Assembly (NCBI GenBank): GCA_958430865.1
Contig: CAUDNR010002480.1
Span: 23,213-87,212, forward strand
Length of the DNA stretch: 64,000 nt
Reading direction: 5' to 3'
From: Entrophospora sp. SA101
Taxonomy: Eukaryota > Glomeromycota > Glomeromycetes > Entrophosporales > Entrophosporaceae
The notes under the pieces were generated by a model. That model was not told the DNA's origin and ran no database searches. It worked only from the letters and a program-made list of their open reading frames with translations. Shown here one piece after another: positions 49,262 to 61,210 of the stretch; the first letter of the stretch is position 1; every line of letters starts with the position of its first letter. The position numbers and the translations under genes were made by a program.

Positions 49262-49759
49262 ATATTATTTTGCCAACAGAGATATGTTATTTAGTTGACT
49301 ACATATTTTTTATTAAATTTTATCATTATAATTTTATTGTTATTATCATTATGATTTTATTTTTTTATTTATTTAATAATAATAATAATTTAGATCAATT
49401 ACTTAATTGAACAATTAATTTCTTTGTCAACTAATAATTGGTTTGGTATTAATAAGGATAATATGGATTATTGATATATTATTTAGTTATATTAGGAATC
49501 ATCTTTGTTTAATTATTCTAATAGATTTAAAATATAATAATAATAAATATAATATTTGCATCATAAAATATCAAATCCTCCTGCTCTACCCAAACTAATC
49601 AGTGACCGTGAACCAAATAGATAAGTTACTGCCGCATCTGATTCAATTCTAAATCAATGTTTGTTACAAACCAACATTTTTAAAGATTTGGATATCTGAA
49701 ACCAATTTTGATACCCAAAATCAATATATAAATAATTTACATATATTAAGAATTTGACA
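49262..49759. other. Non-genic AT-rich stretch
   Basis: 3' flank of the hydroxylase gene with an AAT run (about 49376-49390). No gene or repeat recognised. Confidence 0.4.
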
Positions 49760-50156
49760 ATTGGGATCAGATTGGAAATTTCATTTATCGATATGGTAAT
49801 GAACAAGGATTTTGATAAAACGATAATCGCAAAAAAAAAAAAAGAACATTTGCCTGCAGATGTAGCTGCACTTATGAGCCAAAAAAAGATACTGATGCTA
49901 ATAATACCTGTAACTAAAACTGTTTACAAGCATTTGTGACGAACATAACCATGATTTGGCATTGAACCACGCCACAATTAATACCTCAATTAAGAAATTA
50001 GCTTCAGAAATGTTAAATGAAATAAGGTCTCTATCGTTTGATAGTTTTACACCCACAAATAATATTATTACAATAAACAACACTAACGCTCAGAAAATTG
50101 TAGAGGACGCAATGGTACAGGAAATGACTAAGAAATTGTACAAAACAATATTTTAA
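49760..50156 (+). pseudogene. Decayed unassigned ORF
   Basis: Two overlapping open stretches in different frames: 49754-49939 (FDKTIIAKKKKEHLPADVAA) and 49956-50156 (LNHATINTSIKKLASEML, SFDSFTPTN, EDAMVQEMTKKL). They look like one gene broken near an A13 run (about 49830) and around 49940. The family is unknown. The homopolymer may instead be a sequencing error. Confidence 0.35.
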
Positions 50157-50329
50157 TTGCTACGTTTTAATGTAATTCACCGGCGTATTCGATATAAGTT
50201 GATTCAGTCTAACCTTGTCATAACGAATGTATGGAACTGACCATTTAAATTCGTTGTAACAAAAGTTCGTTGATAAAACTTTATCAGAATGCCCGGAATT
50301 CATAATAGGATTTCGCTGACACTGTTGCA

Positions 50330-50540
50330 AAAGATTACAATGATGCTATGAATAATTACAACATTGTTACAAAAGATTACAATAATAATTACAACATGGT
50401 GCAAAGGATTACAACAATTTTCGTAAAAGATTTCAACAATGCTGCTGTGAATAATTACAATGTTACAACCATCATTGTCAACAATTACAACATTACTAAA
50501 AAGGTTACAACAATCATTGTAAAAGATTTCAACAATACAT
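50330..50540. repeat. Degenerate GATTACAA/TTACAACA repeat
   Basis: About 200 bp of imperfect repeats of (A)GATT(A/T)CAACAAT and AATTACAACATT words. The frame it opens (50348-50596, Asn/Ile/Val/Thr-rich) is composition-driven and not a credible gene. Confidence 0.55.
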
Positions 50541-50632
50541 CTAAACTCGACAAGTCGGACGCAGCAATCAATTGTTTAAAGTACTTTATAATATAAATAA
50601 ATGTCCGACTTATCGAGTTTAGATGTGTATTG
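50533..50632. repeat. Inverted repeat with ~29-bp arms
   Basis: CATCTAAACTCGACAAGTCG near 50539-50558 pairs with CGACTTATCGAGTTTAGATG at 50606-50625; arms extend to CAATA/TATTG at the outside. The loop is about 42 bp. It sits between the GATTACAA repeat and the kinase pseudogene. Could be a tiny MITE or a terminator-like hairpin. Confidence 0.6.
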
Positions 50633-50689
50633 TGAATAATTACAATGCTACTGCAAAGAATATCTTTACTATTCAACAAAAAACCAGAG

Positions 50690-51616
50690 GGAGTAAGAAC
50701 TTAGCAGCTGATTGTAGAAATAAAGAAATAACCAAGTTTCTTTATAAATGTAAAATAGATGTATTGATATTGAATGGATTCCCTTTAATGAATTCAAAAA
50801 TATTGAATATTTAGCTAAAGATGGCTTTAGTGAAATTTATAAAGCAATTTGGAGTTGGGAAGGAAATGTAGTATTAAAAAAAGTATATAACTCAAGTGAT
50901 AAAATTATGGATATTTTAAAAGAGGTAACATTGATTATTGTTATATAATATTATATAATAAATAATTTAATTATATTTATAATTTATTTAGAAGCAAATA
51001 GTAAAATGGATTTTCTTGTCAACAAATGCTTTGACATTACAAAAGATCTAAGCATAAATTAATATATGTTGGTATTTAAATATGCTAAAAATGGAGGTTT
51101 ACTTAATAATTTAATCCAAATGAGATCTTTGGAGTCATTCCATATCTGGCACCTAAAGTATTATCATGTAAACAATATACAAAAGAACCAGACATTTATA
51201 ATTTTGGGATGATTATGTGGGAATTGACCACAGGTAAAAAAACCTTTTCATAATCTGCCACATGACCATTACCTAATAATGGATATTCAGGGAAGAATGA
51301 GACCTAAAATCACCAAAGACACCCCTGAATTCTATGCTGAAAATGTTGGGATTCAAATACATAAAGTGGACCAACTGCATGGAAAATTCATTGTTGTTTC
51401 CATAATATTATCATTACCAACTTGAAAAGATTATTAACTTGGCAGAATTAAAATGTCAAGAGATAAATACCATTTGGATGCATTCTATACAAGCCACCTA
51501 CTTAGTAAATTAATTGAACAGGCTAAATTACAAAAGAAACTGGGTCAACAATCTACTATATCAATAGATGATGAGGATGAATCATCAATAAAAAAATTCA
51601 ACCAAATAGTTTAATT
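50690..51616 (+). pseudogene. Protein kinase pseudogene, Glomeromycotina-expanded type
   Basis: Fragments in several frames follow the order of a tyrosine-kinase-like domain: WIPFNEFKNIEYLAKDGFSE and IYKAIWSWEGNVVLKKVYNS (N-lobe, VAIK-type Lys in VLKK; about 50770-50915), LVFKYAKNGGLLNNL (hinge, about 51068-51108), then GVIPYLAPKVLSCKQYTKEP, DIYNFGMIMWELTTGKKPF (about 51128-51250) and a C-terminal YTSHLLSKLIEQAKL with ISIDDEDESSIKKF (to about 51616). The catalytic HRD loop and DFG segment between hinge and APE-like block are missing. Stops and frameshifts interrupt the rest. A decayed, internally deleted copy. Confidence 0.8.
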
Positions 51617-52621
51617 GAATATATGTTGACAGTAATGCTTCAGTGTTTATGCCAATGCATATGAAATAAAAAATGATGGCAGTAATGGTGACAATATTGT
51701 AGTGGTGGCAATGTTATTAGTAGTGACGATAGTGGTGTTGAAGGTTATGGTGGTGGCAATAAAAAGAAGCAACCAAAATATTTTAAAAATTGTTTTTATA
51801 ATTTATTTCTTTTTTTTTCTTGCATTCATTAACAAATAAATAAATAGTATTTAATTATTTTACATATCATATCAAACTACACATTCATTCTTCAATAGGT
51901 AATTTTAGTTACAATTAATCGCCATGCATCAGTATTACTATCAATCCTGATTAAATTATTTACCTAGACTACAACATCGATGTGGACATAATAAGATTTG
52001 ATTATAGATTTTATCATTGAAAAAAAATAGTTTCAATCAAGTATAAGAGTATGAATAACACGGTCGGGCGTGATTATTATTACAAAACTTATAGTAAAAT
52101 TTACTGATAAACATATTAATAATTGCTTGCAGTTGTGAGTTTATGTTCATCAAACAATTAATCAAACTCAAGCCTAAATTATCAAATGCTATCAAACTCG
52201 AATCAAGTAAACACATCATATAGAACCTCTGATATAACAAAACTTGACATAGTAAGGAAAGAACATCTTTAAACCAAAAAAATATTGTGCCCAGAATGTG
52301 TAATAGAATTTTTATTCTTTATGATGATGTAATAACCATAAATCAAGCTGGAACATTTACATAATGTTATATTATATGAACAATTAAAAGGCATGAAAAA
52401 AAAACATTAATAACTGTGATCTTAAACAACTTGATAAATTTCAACCACTAAAAAGAAAAAAATCCATGTTCACACCATATCATGATTTTTTGTTACGGTG
52501 AATTTTTTTAAAATAATATTATACATGGATTACGCAGCGTTTATGATTTCTGATCACGCCATGCAATATTTCTTATCCAGTTTTTTATATCAAAATGATC
52601 ACAATATAGGTTCGTGCGCGC
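51617..52621. other. Non-genic stretch
   Basis: Begins with a GTGGTG/GATGG-biased low-complexity block (51670-51775) and continues as AT-rich DNA. No gene supported. Confidence 0.4.
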
Positions 52622-52748
52622 TTGCATTGTGATGGTGATTGCGATTGTGATGGTGATTGCGATTGTGATGGTGATTGCGATTGTGACGGTGATTGTGGTG
52701 ATGATGGTTATTGTGATAGCAATTGTGATGGTGATGATGATGATAACG
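52622..52748. repeat. 18-bp minisatellite (GATTGTGATGGTGATTGC type)
   Basis: Three to four near-perfect units of GATTGCGATTGTGATGGT followed by diverged GATGGT words. One frame reads as Cys-Asp-Gly-Asp repeats, but it has no ATG start, no flanking protein-like sequence and ends shortly after in ordinary DNA, so coding is unlikely. Confidence 0.75.
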
Positions 52749-53812
52749 ATTTAAAGCTAGGGTCAGGCAGGATCAGGGTCAGGTTATTTGTAAAATGTGT
52801 GCGTGAATATGCAAAAGATGTGTATGTACGTGTAGACTATTAATTAATTACAAATTGATTTATTGATTAGAATAATAAAAATGCGTGAAACAATCACAAC
52901 AAAGTTTTCCGCTCTTTCCTTTGCTTTGAAATTTTAATTAAATCAAAAAAACATGCATTCATAGTTTACGCCCAAATAACCAATTCATCGATTAATTGAT
53001 TAATTGATGAGAAAGGAAAGAAATAATGAAAGAAAAGGAAAGATCCTAAAGAATCAATCAATATAAATTGGTTGGTTTATCGGTAAATAACGCGCGATAA
53101 ATAAACGCGCTGTTGATCATCGTTATTACAATTTGTTGTATTAGGTTAACTGTAATTCGTTTGTCATTCATTATCGACATATTTTGTCTTTCATAATTTC
53201 TAGTTTTCTTTGTTATGTGTTTGCTATTGCAATTAAATGTAATGAATAGAAAGTTTGATCTAAAAATAATAAACAGATAAATTGAACAGATAAAGAAAAC
53301 AAGAGAAAAGCGAGATGGAAATATATAAAATTAAGCGATAGCCTACGTAGTCATGATCTAAATTAATTAATTACTCAGTGATAACGATGTAAGCAATTAT
53401 TTAAGTGCCATTATTATAAATAACCTGTTTGTTGTTTTGTTTACTTTTATTTTGTTTATTATTTATAATTAAAAAAATCTCATTTCATTTATCAATTTGG
53501 TTAAATCCCATTCCATTACAAGATTACTAGTTTTCGTTAATTAATACACTTCCCCTGCAATTTAATAATTTAAAATTTAAATGCCCTAAAAAGTAAGTCA
53601 AATTAATAATAATAATAATAATAATAATAGTAATCGTAATAATAATAATAATAATTTTAGGAATGAAGTGTGCATTACCCCATGACGATCAAAAAAAATT
53701 TTTTGTCATTGAAGCCGATCCATTTTTATTTTTGGCGCGAAAAAAAAAATTTATTACTTACTATTACTATACCATTTACTTAATTTAATCAACACGGTTA
53801 TTATAATATGAA
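52749..53812. other. Non-genic stretch with AAT arrays
   Basis: Contains a TAA/AAT microsatellite (about 53605-53657) and a short palindromic TTGATTAATTGATTAATTGA region (52990-53010). No gene supported. Confidence 0.4.
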
Positions 53813-54255
53813 ACATACTGCAACAGAACCAGACAAAGTAAACATTTGTATATCAAGGTTTAAAATTTTGTATAATAGTGATAACATTTTTAGAATTTTT
53901 TATTATTCAATAATTAAATCAATTACTGATGAAGAGGGTCGGATACATTATCTTTCCCATTATTTCCATTATTTCCATTATTTCCATTATTTAATTCGTA
54001 ACACACAATTTAGGATGATTATTCCTTAAATGGGTTTCTCGGCTATTGATATATATATATATAGCCGAAAAATTTTTTTTTCCTATATTAATATATAAAA
54101 CTTTCTCATTACTTCCTAATATAAAATGACCCTTGAGATTCTACCAATTGATTTATAAATAGAAATTTGGTCATTGTTTTTGTAAATCTTTAATAGTTGG
54201 TCGAGTGACTATTCTTACTTTGCTGATCATCAAATTGACCAATAAGAATGCAAGA
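53813..54255. repeat. Interspersed repeat, copy 1
   Basis: Shares CATACTGCAACA(G/A)AACCAG, ACAAAGT(A/G)AACATT, ATTACTTCCTAATAT and CAAATTGACCAATA(A/G)GAATG with 62594-63000, in the same order and orientation. Internally there is a 10-bp TTCCATTATT array (53958-53992) and a small hairpin CGGCTAT...ATAGCCG (54031-54069). Probably transposon-derived. Confidence 0.6.
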
Positions 54256-56039
54256 TCGTTACCATTAAATAATACTTCTGACTGTTTAAAGGATAATTAG
54301 TTTAATAAAGAAAAAATAGAAAATCATTGCTGAAATAGCATCACACGCCAACTGATGAAGAAATAGGAACAGATAAAAATTAAATAATTGAGAAATAGGA
54401 AAGTAGCACAATAATCAAATTATTGAAGACTGAAAAGAACAAGCTGATAATGCTGAGAGAGATAATGAAACACACTAGCTATAAAGAATGGAGAGAAAGA
54501 CAATCGGTAGAGGAATTAGAGCAATTAGAGATAACAAGAATCAAAAAATAAATTAACAAGCCAAGAAATTCCGCAACTAAAACAAAAATTTTATATAACC
54601 AATAAAAAGAAAAAACTACAAAGAATTACAAAAAACGATAAGCGATAAAATTCACCTAATACTAAAGAGAATAATTGAAGGAATCCAAACCAACCCTCTT
54701 TTGTCAAATTTTTAAAAGATAGTATAAATATGCTCACCTATACTGATAATTAAATCTAAGTTAAGTAGTAAATTATTTTTCTTTTCTTTCTAGGTTCTTT
54801 ATTGTCATCAAACATATTAATATTTATTATGTGCGGATTTTTTAGTATCTTTATATTCATGTTGACGAGAATATATTTTTTTGAAAGCATGAATTATAAA
54901 AAGGAGTTTCTATCAATTTTTCAGTTATATATTTACAATGGAAATTTTTTATGGTAAAGTTTAATAATAAATCAAATAACTTTAAACCGTGATAACTTTT
55001 TTTTTTTCATAATAAAATTGAACTAAACTTTTTATTTTAAGTCTTCCATATATAATAAAGTTACAGAGAGCCTTTTGCTCTAGCCCATTTGGTTACAAAG
55101 TATATCTATTAACGATTTTTTTCAATGTCTTTTCTATAAATAAAAAAAATTTTTATTTACAAAAACGCTCTGTAATCTAAAAACTCCTTTAGTTTCATGT
55201 TCGTATCTCCTTTATCTTGAAGGCTCTGATATAATTTTATGATCGGCATTATGTTACCTAATTTGATTTAAATAGGGCAATTCTTTATGGTTCTCTTTTA
55301 TTGATTACAATTTTTCCTTCTTGGTAAATTTCACAGGTAAACACTTTCTTTCCTTAGATGTTTATTTGAAGATATAAGGAGCGATATTTTTCCTTTGTTC
55401 ATTCTTCAAAATACTTCTGATAATGCTGTAATACTTGGGTTACATAGTGGATCTGATGCATATTAATTATTTTTATATAGTTCTATATATCATTTAAGAA
55501 AAAGGGAAGATAACAAATAAAATTGTTAAATTGTAATCATATTACAATTGTGATGTTAGAATATTTTATTCCCTTAGATCTTTGCGCAATAGTAATATAA
55601 TTGTCTGGTTTTGTATGCCCATATCCTAAATTAGTTAGGCTTTTTTGAAAATCACAATTTATTTTGAGCTAGTAAAAATTGTGAGAATTGTATCTGTTTG
55701 CTCTGAAATATTTATTTGGAAATAAAAGTTAACCAATGGCATTCAAAGTTACCTCCATCCTCGTTCTCTCTTCCTTTCACTCTCTTTCCGTATTAACATA
55801 TCAATCAACAACCACTTATATGTGTGTGAAAATACATTATTATTGTATATTATTAATATGGTAATAAATGTTAAAATATTATATCGGAAAATTTTTAATT
55901 AATTGACAAATTAGAAAATTAAAAGTGCAGATGTATGCAATATGCGAGTAATATGCGAGTGTGATGTGTGTGTTGGCGGTAATGTGTAAAATAAGCGTAT
56001 TATAGGGTGAATGATCAAAAAGTTTATCTCGAGAGGACA
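54256..56039. other. Non-genic stretch with weak ORF remnant
   Basis: Around 54430-54545 a frame gives LREIMKHTSYKEWRERQ and VEELEQLEITRIK, a hydrophilic helical fragment ending at a stop; protein-like continuation appears in other frames to about 54720. This suggests a decayed gene of unknown type. The remainder to 56039 has no supported feature. Confidence 0.35.
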
Positions 56040-56150
56040 TGATTATAATAATGATGATGATGATATGATGATGATGATATGATGATGATGATGATGGTGG
56101 TGATGATGATGATGATGATAGCAATAGTAATAGTAATTATAATAACAATA
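56040..56150. repeat. GAT/GATGAT microsatellite
   Basis: About 80 bp of GAT(GAT)n with occasional ATATGAT and GGTGGT interruptions, followed by AGCAATAGTAATAGT. Non-coding. Confidence 0.85.
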
Positions 56151-56859
56151 GATTTACTCTAAATTCTAATTTTATTCTTTGAATCTAATTTCCAAATTTA
56201 ATGATCTTCTGATCTCTAACACTAAGCCAATTCGTTACGATTATTCTATAATTGAGGATATTATTAGGAATTATTTATTTATTATTGTCAAATGATTTCA
56301 CCAAAATTTCATTTATTTATAAACTCTAAAAAATTTTAAAATAGAAATGGTAATTATAATATAGAAAGTAAATAATTTAATTGTAATACAAAAAAAAATT
56401 AAAATTGAATGCAGTTAATTAAATATATTAGATGTATCTTGGTTTTTGATTAATGTAATGCCTTGGTATATTAGTCAAAATATATAATAATAATAAATGA
56501 CAATAGCCGTATACATAACAATAAGAAAAAATTTTATTTGCAAAGTTTTTTTTTCTGTTTATTATTACTGCATTATAATAAAATAAATTTATTAATACTA
56601 ACCAATAACGATAAAAATACCAGAAAATATTTCTTTCTGAAAAATTTATTATTCCAATAATAGCAATAATAAAATTCCTCTTTATTCCTACTCATTTTAA
56701 TCATTTTATTATTTATTTACCTTGATAAATATTCCTTTCTTTTTTTTCCTCTATATTATATATAAATTTTGAGACTTCTTATTTCTCTTTCCTCCTCAAT
56801 CACTCAACTTTATTATAATTAATAATAAAAAATTAATTAAAATAAAATAAAATTAAAAA
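56151..56859. other. Non-genic, 5' flank of the RRM-like gene
   Basis: AT-rich; a pyrimidine-rich stretch (TTTCTCTTTCCTCCTC, about 56781-56797) lies about 65-80 bp before the next start, a typical position for the transcription start in fungi. Confidence 0.4.
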
Positions 56860-59215
56860 ATGGAATTCAGTAATAATCTTATTAACGACCCTTCAAATGA
56901 TATGGTACATATTTAGTTTTTTTTATTACTCAATTTGATCTTATTTCGTTTTATATTATATATATACATATATATATGTCTATGCTCATATGTATATACT
57001 TTATTTATTTATCAAATGACAGGTCTTAGAGCCATTTGACTTAATTTCAAAGTTAGCAGAGCAAATTAAAAAAAATTCAGCGGTAACTTATTTATATAAT
57101 AAAGATCATATCATTATTAATTAATTAATGTTAATTAATAATTCATATCATTAATAGTCTAAAGACGAACAAATCAAAAAGTTGAACGAGCAAGTTAAAG
57201 CATTAAATGAAAGAATTGATGCATTACAAGAAGAAAATACTAAATTAATATTGGTAAATTTTCAATCATCACATCATCACGTCACATAGTCATTATTATT
57301 TATAAACTATATTTATATATAAATGCTAAATTAAAAAATCCCATATAGTATAACAATACTGATGAGAAGACGTCGGATCTTATAGATGAAAATAAATTAA
57401 AATTGCTTGTCACAATATCAAAATCCATTGATGAACATTTATCAGAGGTGAGATGATGATTATTATTTGAAAAGATGTATCATGCACGAAGATATATATA
57501 TATTTGAATATTGATTAATCAATTAATCAAATTAACTATTGCCAATTTGTTCTCTATATTATTTTTTTTAGAGTCATACTCGTCTTACTTGGCCCCCTTC
57601 CACACCAAACACAAATAACAGCAACATTGTTCTATCGTCATCAGAGGGTAAATATTTTGAAAAAATTAATTTTTTATGAGGGGAAAGCAAAATTCCAATC
57701 AATAATTAATTACATATTCCATATTGATAATTTCCAAAAAAAAAAAGACGAAGATACTTTAGTAACGAGCAATAACACTACTTTAAAACCTTATCCCCAC
57801 CAACCTCAACTCATAACCTTAAACTCTGAAAATAACGGTGCCCCATCATTCGGTGTAAGTGTATTATTATGTTATATATAATATTCGATATTTATAATAT
57901 ACCCGCTCACACATATATTCATTTATTTTAGACTGATACAACAGGTCATGAAACTACAGCTATTACAACAAATAAACCGGGTCATCAAAATCCTTTTCAT
58001 TTTATCACAAGTAATATGAATGCCAACAATACGAACAGGCTTAATAATCAAAAAAGATTTATCAATAACAATAATAATAACGCTCTTAATAATAATAACA
58101 ACAACAATCTTAATAATCTTAATATCAGACAACAAAATAATGGCAACAATAATAATCAAAATAATCAAAATAATCAAAATAATATGAATTTCAGTAACCG
58201 TCAAAAGGTAAATTTTTGCCATTATTATTATCATAAAATAAATATAATATCATTATTAATATATACATAATACGCATTTTGTTTTTTTATTAAATAGAAT
58301 AATAACAACAACTACAACAATAATAACAATAATAGTAATCAATATACTCTCTTTGTATCTTGGCCAGGAGTAATCTCAGGAGAGGAAGAAATTTATAGTT
58401 TATTTAATAGTGACGATGTATGTCTATTATTATTGTTGTTGTTGTTATAAATATTATTATATTATTAAAATTTTTTGAAATAATGGACAACATTTCATAA
58501 ACATAAAACCAACTGATGCTTTAAATTCTCCATCATATATAGATTGCTGATATTAGATATGTGCAAGGAAAACAATTTGCTCATGTTGATCTTAAGTCTC
58601 AAGAAGCGTTAGATGAAGCTATGAAATTGAATTCAGTGGTAATCATCATTATAATAATTAACTATTTATTAATGTTTGATTTTTGTTGTTGTAGTAAAAT
58701 TTTGATCGTAATTATTGTTTATTTTTATTTATTTCCTTTCATCATTAAAACCTTTTAAAGATTAAACATCCAACACAAGGTCAATTACGTGTAGAATTAG
58801 GCAAACCACGCAACAACAACAACAACAACAACAACAATAATAACAACAACAACAACAACCCTCCAACTAATCAATTAAATAATAATAATAAGATTAACAA
58901 CAATCATATTAACAATAACATTAATAATCTAGGTAAATTATATTTTTATTTTTTATCGAAACAATATTTGCATGTCCATTAAATATCACTAATAATATTA
59001 ATGATTGTATTTTCATAGTTGGCCAAAGACCACCTCAGCAACAACTACACTATAATAATAACAACAACAATAATGGTAATAAACCTTTCCTTAATAACCG
59101 TCAAAATAACAATAATAATAACAATAGAAACAATACTACAAATGGTATTCAAACACAACAAAAACATAAATACAATAATAATAATAATACTGGCGGGACT
59201 ATTTATCGTAATAGT

Positions 59216-59255
<40 letters not shown>

Positions 59256-59473
59256 TTGGTTACAGTTATTATAATAACATTAACACCGCTAATAATCATC
59301 AATTAAACGGCAACATATTAAACGGTCTTAACAACAATAATAATAATCGGCAGCAGCCATATTTTAAAAATCCTACCACTGACATCAACAGTATGAACAA
59401 CAACCATACATTATCATCAATACCCATGCAACCAAGTACTTCTGTAAATTCGCACGTCTCAAAATCTAATTGA
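56860..59473 (+). CDS. Asn-rich RRM-like RNA-binding protein
   Basis: Eleven exons: 56860-56904, 57023-57082, 57158-57253, 57349-57447, 57572-57647, 57748-57854, 57932-58207, 58298-58417, 58543-58638, 58761-58932, 59019-59473. They join in frame to 533 aa. Residues about 36-67 (IKKLNEQVKALNERIDALQE) form a short coiled coil. Residues about 190-268 are Asn-rich. Residues about 270-342 look like an RRM: TLFVSWPGVISGEEEIYSLF (beta1-alpha1), IADIRYVQGKQFAHVDLKS (RNP1-like), then LRVELGKP. The C-terminal ~190 residues are dominated by polyAsn from CAA/AAT microsatellites. Such proteins often act in RNA granules, but that is inference. The RRM is unusual in lacking the aromatic-rich classical RNP1. 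A tandem truncated copy follows at 60089. Confidence 0.82.
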
Positions 59474-59965
59474 TGGAAGTGATTGATAGACGGTTTGATA
59501 TCGATCATAATGCGGTGATGGCTAGAAAATTATTATTGTTAATTTGTTTTAATTATTAGAGGATGAAACATATAAAAAAAAGAATAATCATTAATATTTT
59601 ATAATTAGCAAGTAAACGGGCTATTTTCCATTATTATTTCATTATTTATTTTTCAATCATTCTAGATTTTTGTATTTTATTTTCATATATTTTTATTTTT
59701 GCAGATCATCATCATATACACAAAAATATCATACCATTTTATTATATTTAACTATCATTACCATTATATCTATTATATATTGTTAAAAAAAAATTAATCA
59801 AATAAATAAATTAAACAAGAGATAGATGTGTTGATCCCATTACTTGACCAATATTAAACCTCTCACATTGGGTGGACATATTGCCAAAAAGATCGAATTG
59901 TGTACAGTGCAAGTCGCCTAAAACCTACAACTTTATGTACCACGGCGCCAATTTTGAAACTATTC
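58190..59965. repeat. Tandem duplication, unit 1
   Basis: From the end of exon 7 of the RRM-like gene through its 3' flank. Paired with unit 2 at 60105-61210. Introns and exons align in order (GTCAAAAGGTAAATTTTT, then GTATGTCTATTATTA, ATGGACAACATTTCATAAAC, GTGGTAATCATCATTATAAT). Confidence 0.8.
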
Positions 59966-60088
59966 CTATTCTGACGTGATCTAAATACCATTACTATTAC
60001 TTGTTGTTATAAAAAGAACCACAATTCCCACAATTCCCAACTTCAATTCAATCAATTTTTGACGCCTGGCTCTTATACTTCTGTTAAA
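59474..60088. other. 3' flank of RRM-like gene and 5' flank of its truncated copy
   Basis: The segment 59474-59965 recurs at about 60736-61205, so the duplication unit includes the 3' flank. Block ends TCACATTGGG(T/C)GGACATATTG and ACAACTTTATGTACCACG are present in both. From about 59970 to 60088 is the unique promoter of the second copy, ending in a CACAATTCCCA repeat and a CAATTTTTGACGCC block. Confidence 0.6.
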
Positions 60089-60703
60089 ATGGGAAATGAT
60101 ATGATTTTTAATCGTCAAAAGGTAAATTTTTATCATTATTATTATTATCATAAAATAATAATATCCTTATTGATGTATAATACGCATTTGGTGTTTTATT
60201 AAACAGAATAACAACAACAATTATTATTCTACCATCTTTATATCTTGGACAGGAACAGTCTCAGGGATTGAGGAACTTTATGGTTTATTTAATAATGAAG
60301 ATGTATGTCTATTATTATAATATTATTATAATATTTAAAATTTTTTTGAAATAATGGACAACATTTCATAAACATAAAACCAACCAATGTTTTTAAATTC
60401 TTCATTTATATATAGGTTGCTGATATTAGGTATGTGCCAGGAAAACAATTTGCTCATGTTGATCTTAAGACTCAAGAAGCGTTAGATGAAGCTCTGAAAT
60501 TGAATTCAGTGGTAATCATCATTATAATAATTAACTATCTATTAATATTTGATTTTTGTTGTTGTTTTAAAGAGAAGGAAATTTAGTCGTAATTACTGTT
60601 TATTTTTTATTTATTTTTTATTCTTTCCCTTGATAATTAAAACCTTTTAAAGGTTAAATATCCAACACAAGGTCGATTACGTGTAGAATTAGGCAAGCCA
60701 CGC

Positions 60704-60740
<37 letters not shown>

Positions 60741-60763
60741 GAAGTGATGGATGGATGGTTTGA
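60089..60763 (+). CDS. Truncated tandem copy of the RRM-like gene, 111 aa
   Basis: Exons 60089-60121, 60207-60302, 60416-60511, 60653-60763 join in frame. The protein is MGNDMIFNRQK, five Asn, then the RRM-like core (STIFISWTGTVSG, VADIRYVPGKQFAHVDLKT, LRVELGKPR), a polyAsn run and the novel end GSDGWMV. It lacks the coiled coil and the long Asn-rich tails of the parent, but keeps all introns and the RRM without stops, at about 80 percent identity in the core. The last residues are encoded by what is 3' UTR in the parent gene, after a deletion between CAA-type repeats. The start is the only in-frame Met in a fresh 5' flank. Expression is unproven. Confidence 0.65.
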
Positions 60764-61210
60764 TATCGATCATGATGCGGTGATGGCTAGAAAATTATTA
60801 TTGTTAATTTGTTTTAATTATTAGAGGATGAAACATATAAAAAAGAGAATAATCATTAATATTTTATAATTAGCAAGTAAACAGGCTATTTTTCCATTAT
60901 TATTTTATTATTTATTTTTCAATCATTCTAGATTTTTGTATTTTATTTTCATATATTTTTATTTTTGCAGATCATCATCATATACACAAAAATATCATCA
61001 TTACCATTATATCTATTATATATTGTTAAAAAAAAATTAATCAAATAAATAAATTAAACAAGAGATAGATGGTGTTGATCCCATTACTTGACCAATATCA
61101 AACCTCTCACATTGGGCGGACATATTGCCAAAAAGATCGAATTGTTTGTGTACAGTGCAAGTCGCCTAAAACCTACAACTTTATGTACCACGACGCTAAT
61201 TTGAAACTAT
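60105..61210. repeat. Tandem duplication, unit 2 (internally deleted)
   Basis: About 1.1 kb against 1.78 kb for unit 1; the missing part corresponds to about 58840-59475 (end of exon 10, intron 10 and exon 11). The join lies in a CAA run at about 60701-60738. Confidence 0.8.

Noticed and set aside
58016..59306. Antisense Ile/Val-rich membrane-protein-like frames
   Set aside because: Complementary reading of AAT/CAA arrays in the Asn-rich gene.
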